This document shows, in pieces, positions 52,742-55,072 of a stretch of DNA of 55,072 nucleotides. Within the stretch, counting starts at the first letter, position 1, and the number at the start of each line of letters is the position of its first letter. Source of the DNA: CAZNDN01 sp964571815 (GTDB taxonomy: Bacteria > Fibrobacterota > Chitinivibrionia > Chitinivibrionales > WJKA01); assembly GCA_964571815.1 (NCBI GenBank), contig CAZNDN010000011.1:1-55072 (forward strand). The letters are read 5' to 3'. The notes beneath the pieces were generated by a model. It did not search any database. It was not told where the DNA came from and was given only the letters and a program-made list of their open reading frames with translations. The position numbers and the translations under genes were made by a program.

Positions 52742-54139
52742 ATGCAACTGACCTTCCTTGGAGCCGCCCGTACCGTTACCGGTTCCATGCATCTGCTGAA
52801 TGTCCGGGGGAAACGTGTCCTGATCGAATGTGGTTTGTTTCAGGGGCGGAGGGAAGAGTGCTACAAGCGGAATACGAACTTTCCGTTCGATCCGGCATCC
52901 CTGGATGCGGTAGTGTTGACACATGCGCACATCGACCATTCCGGGAACATTCCCGGACTGGTCAAGAGAGGCTACCGCGGGCCGGTGTATGCAACACCCC
53001 CCACCGTCGACCTCTGTGCAATCATGCTCAAGGACTCGGCACACATCCAGGAAAGCGATATCGAATGGGTCAACAGGATCCGAAAGAAGCAGGGTCTTCC
53101 ACCCGCCGTCCCGCTCTATTCCGCCGACGACGCCCGCCGGGCGGCCGAGTTGTTCGTTGGAGTTGACTACAATCGTACGGTTACCATCGCACCCGGTGTG
53201 GAATGTCGCTTTCTGGAGGGCGGGCACATTCTCGGATCGGCCGGCATCCATTTCGAGATCGAGGAGCCTTCGGGAAAGACGCTGCTTACCTATGCCGGCG
53301 ATATCGGCCGCGTCAATATGCCCGTCATCAACGATCCCAATCTCCCGCGCGACCAGGATGTTCTCATCATGGAAAGCACCTACGGTAATCGCCATCACGA
53401 CGAGATTCTCGACCGGGAAGAGCAACTGGCCGAAATCATTCGAACCACGGCGGCCACCGCGGGCAAGGTGATCATTCCCGCGTTTGCGGTGGGACGAACT
53501 CAGGAGCTGGTGTATATTCTGCACAAGCTCTACAATCAGAATCGCATTCCCGATATTCCCCTGTTCGTCGACAGTCCCCTGGCGCTTGCGGCCACGACGG
53601 TGTTTCGGGATCACCCCGAGTGCTTCGACCGCGAGACGCTTCGGGTTTTTGCGGAAAGCGGTGAAGATCCCTTCGAGTTCAGCCGGCTGAAATACGTACG
53701 CGAAGTCGCGGAGTCAAAAGCCCTCAATGGGCTGGCCTATCCCCATGTAATCATTTCGGCATCGGGAATGGCCGAAGGCGGACGGGTAGTGCATCACCTT
53801 CGCAACGGCATCTCCGACCGCCGTACCACGGTCCTGTTTGTCGGGCACGCGGTCAAGCACACGCTCGCCCGACGTTTGCTTGAGGGCAACAGGAAGGTGC
53901 GGATATTCGGAGAAGAACACCGCGTGAACGCGCGGATCCTGTCAATGGATACATTCAGTGCTCATGCCGACAGGCGGGATCTGCTTGACTATGTCAAATA
54001 CTGTCCGCCGTCGAGATTGAAGCATATCTTTCTGGTGCACGGCGAACCGGACCAGGCCCTGCCGTTGAAGGACGCTCTTCGAAGCAAGGGGTATCCCGAT
54101 GTACATTATCCGGAGGCAGGCGGGGTCTACGAGTTATAA
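52742..54139 (+). CDS. Beta-CASP metallo-beta-lactamase, probable RNA-processing nuclease
   Basis: The protein is 465 aa. The metal motif THAHIDHSG lies at ~60-68; further ligands occur in EGGHILGSAG and AGDIGRV, and the beta-CASP part shows PAFAVGRTQELVYIL, SASGMAEGGRVVHHL and FSAHADRRDLLDYV. The set matches bacterial CPSF73/RNase J-type hydrolases. An in-frame ATG at 52736 lies directly on the GGAGG, so 52742 is chosen. It acts on RNA in the cytosol; the exact substrate is unknown. It converges on the LacI-family gene. Confidence 0.9.
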   Translation: MQLTFLGAARTVTGSMHLLNVRGKRVLIECGLFQGRREECYKRNTNFPFDPASLDAVVLTHAHIDHSGNIPGLVKRGYRGPVYATPPTVDLCAIMLKDSAHIQESDIEWVNRIRKKQGLPPAVPLYSADDARRAAELFVGVDYNRTVTIAPGVECRFLEGGHILGSAGIHFEIEEPSGKTLLTYAGDIGRVNMPVINDPNLPRDQDVLIMESTYGNRHHDEILDREEQLAEIIRTTAATAGKVIIPAFAVGRTQELVYILHKLYNQNRIPDIPLFVDSPLALAATTVFRDHPECFDRETLRVFAESGEDPFEFSRLKYVREVAESKALNGLAYPHVIISASGMAEGGRVVHHLRNGISDRRTTVLFVGHAVKHTLARRLLEGNRKVRIFGEEHRVNARILSMDTFSAHADRRDLLDYVKYCPPSRLKHIFLVHGEPDQALPLKDALRSKGYPDVHYPEAGGVYEL

Positions 54140-54271
54140 GGATGCGCGACGCTGATGGATTGCGTGCGGCTTCCAGCCCTGCGCGGAGCGTACGGCACGT
54201 ATCCGGGCTCCGTTGCGTTTGTTGTTGGGTGCGGCCGGAAACGGCCCGTTCAATCGGGCACCGTGCACGCG

Positions 54272-55072
54272 CTATCTCGCCCGCCCGCACGTCAGCCGTC
54301 GAACGATCATTCCTTCGATATCGACCACCGGAGTATCGTGAATCGTTCGCGCCAACGCGGGGCGAACAATCGTGTCCAGCGCCGCGGAAACGATCGCGGG
54401 TATGTTGAAATTGTAGCTGGTGATATTGTTGTCGTACGACTCCCTGCCGTCGTCGAAGCTCACCAGCGATATCCGGCCGGGGACCGCAACGCCGTGTCGA
54501 TGCAGGAAATCCAGCGCAATGCAGGCGTCGAGGTCGTTTGAGACAACCCAGGCGGTGATCTCCCTGCACCGGAGTATCGGCTCGAAGAAACCGTCAACGT
54601 ACGGTTCCCTCTCGATCGACTTCACGTACGACGAAACATTGCGGGCGAGCGTATCGGACAGCCGGCCGTCGCGTGGCGGGAGGAAGTCCCGAAGCCGGCT
54701 CAGCAGACTGATCAGCTCGGGGCCACGGTGAAGAACGCGGAATTGCCGCCGCAGCTTGTCATCGTCGGTGTCCGATTCCAGGGCGAAGAGCCGGACACGC
54801 GCTTGCGGGTTCACCTCCGTACATACGGACTCAAGTATTCGGTACCGAATTCTGGTCCGGGGATGGGTAAAGAGCGGAGATACGTATGCAACGTGGCTGT
54901 GTCCCAGCCGCAGCAGGTAGCGGGCAACCAGCCGCGGGGCGACCTCGCTTGAGCCGATCCTGAAAAACCGGCATTTTGCACCGGCGGTACTCATCACTGA
55001 GCCGGGGATATCTCCACACTCATCGAATACGGCCACCGGCTGCGTGTCGGGGGACAGGCGGGATACGAGCCG
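54272..55072 (-). CDS. LacI-family regulator, partial (ligand-binding domain)
   Basis: The frame is open to the right edge of the window, so the N-terminal DNA-binding domain is missing from view. The visible part (~265 residues) is a periplasmic-binding-type domain: SSEVAPRLVARYLLRLGHSHVAYVS, then ITAWVVSNDLDACIALDFL, GISL-type VSFDDGRESYDNNITSY and ALDTIVRPAL. These match the C-terminal half of LacI/GalR regulators. The ligand, probably a sugar or related molecule, is unknown. Confidence 0.85.
   Translation of the reverse strand, partial: RLVSRLSPDTQPVAVFDECGDIPGSVMSTAGAKCRFFRIGSSEVAPRLVARYLLRLGHSHVAYVSPLFTHPRTRIRYRILESVCTEVNPQARVRLFALESDTDDDKLRRQFRVLHRGPELISLLSRLRDFLPPRDGRLSDTLARNVSSYVKSIEREPYVDGFFEPILRCREITAWVVSNDLDACIALDFLHRHGVAVPGRISLVSFDDGRESYDNNITSYNFNIPAIVSAALDTIVRPALARTIHDTPVVDIEGMIVRRLTCGRAR

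Noticed and set aside
52297..52788. Minus-strand frame with CILCDE before the metallo-beta-lactamase gene
   Set aside because: No ribosome site, no family, and it overlaps the beginning of the real plus-strand gene; kept only as a note on the gap.

Overview
The window is G+C-rich, densely coded chromosomal DNA from a motile, diderm (Gram-negative) bacterium. No insertion sequence, prophage or CRISPR array was found. The mix points to a lineage in or near Fibrobacterota/Chitinispirillia: a flagellar export and motor cluster, PorV/PorQ-like outer-membrane barrels with large TPR proteins, a DUF4159 protein with a TonB-like N-terminus, and a LacI-type regulator. That placement is inference from gene content; no rRNA or marker comparison was possible.

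Layout. 1-1050 holds a promoter/dyad element, a structured gene-free stretch, a tRNA-Leu(CAA) and degenerate repeats. 1056-2575 (-) encodes an acidic small protein and an HD-GYP c-di-GMP phosphodiesterase. 2984-4855 (+) encodes the DUF4159 protein. 4908-6904 (-) carries queA and an HDOD gene. 7136-29632 (-) is the flagellar cluster, in transcription order motE-like, fliK, flgD, a TIGR02530-type gene, flgE, flbD, motA, motB, fliL, fliM, fliN/Y, fliO, fliP, fliQ, fliR, flhB, a 686-residue repeat protein, flhA, flhF, flhG, a small membrane protein, fliA and a basic small protein. It looks like at least two units: one from a strong sigma-54 site at 29675-29689, and one from a sigma-70-like promoter in front of flbD.

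30208-38870 holds envelope genes: a barrel/TPR/coiled-coil protein, two tandem parallel beta-helix proteins, a lipoprotein with Asp-rich calcium-type repeats next to an outer-membrane barrel, and a membrane-tethered secreted protein. 39148-47853 (+) is a compact run: a 1227-residue TPR protein, a Crp/Fnr regulator, a three-PASTA membrane protein, a TPR lipoprotein, a LolB-like protein and a PorV-like barrel. It ends in a response regulator-diguanylate cyclase (47906-49366). 49385-54139 has a zinc-ribbon small protein, fmt, rsmB and a beta-CASP metallo-beta-lactamase. A LacI-family regulator runs off the right edge.

How it fits together. The flagellar genes supply the export gate (FlhA, FlhB, FliO-R), the switch (FliM, FliN), the stator (MotA, MotB, FliL, MotE-like), hook assembly (FlgE, FlgD, FliK), placement control (FlhF, FlhG) and the late sigma factor (FliA). 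A c-di-GMP hydrolase and a c-di-GMP synthase lie on either side. The most unusual observations are a secreted Ig-like repeat protein translationally coupled between flhB and flhA, an FlhB cleavage motif reading NPTY, a duplicated FlgD C-terminal module, and a DinR/LexA-like box forming a terminator-like hairpin in the leader of the zinc-ribbon gene.
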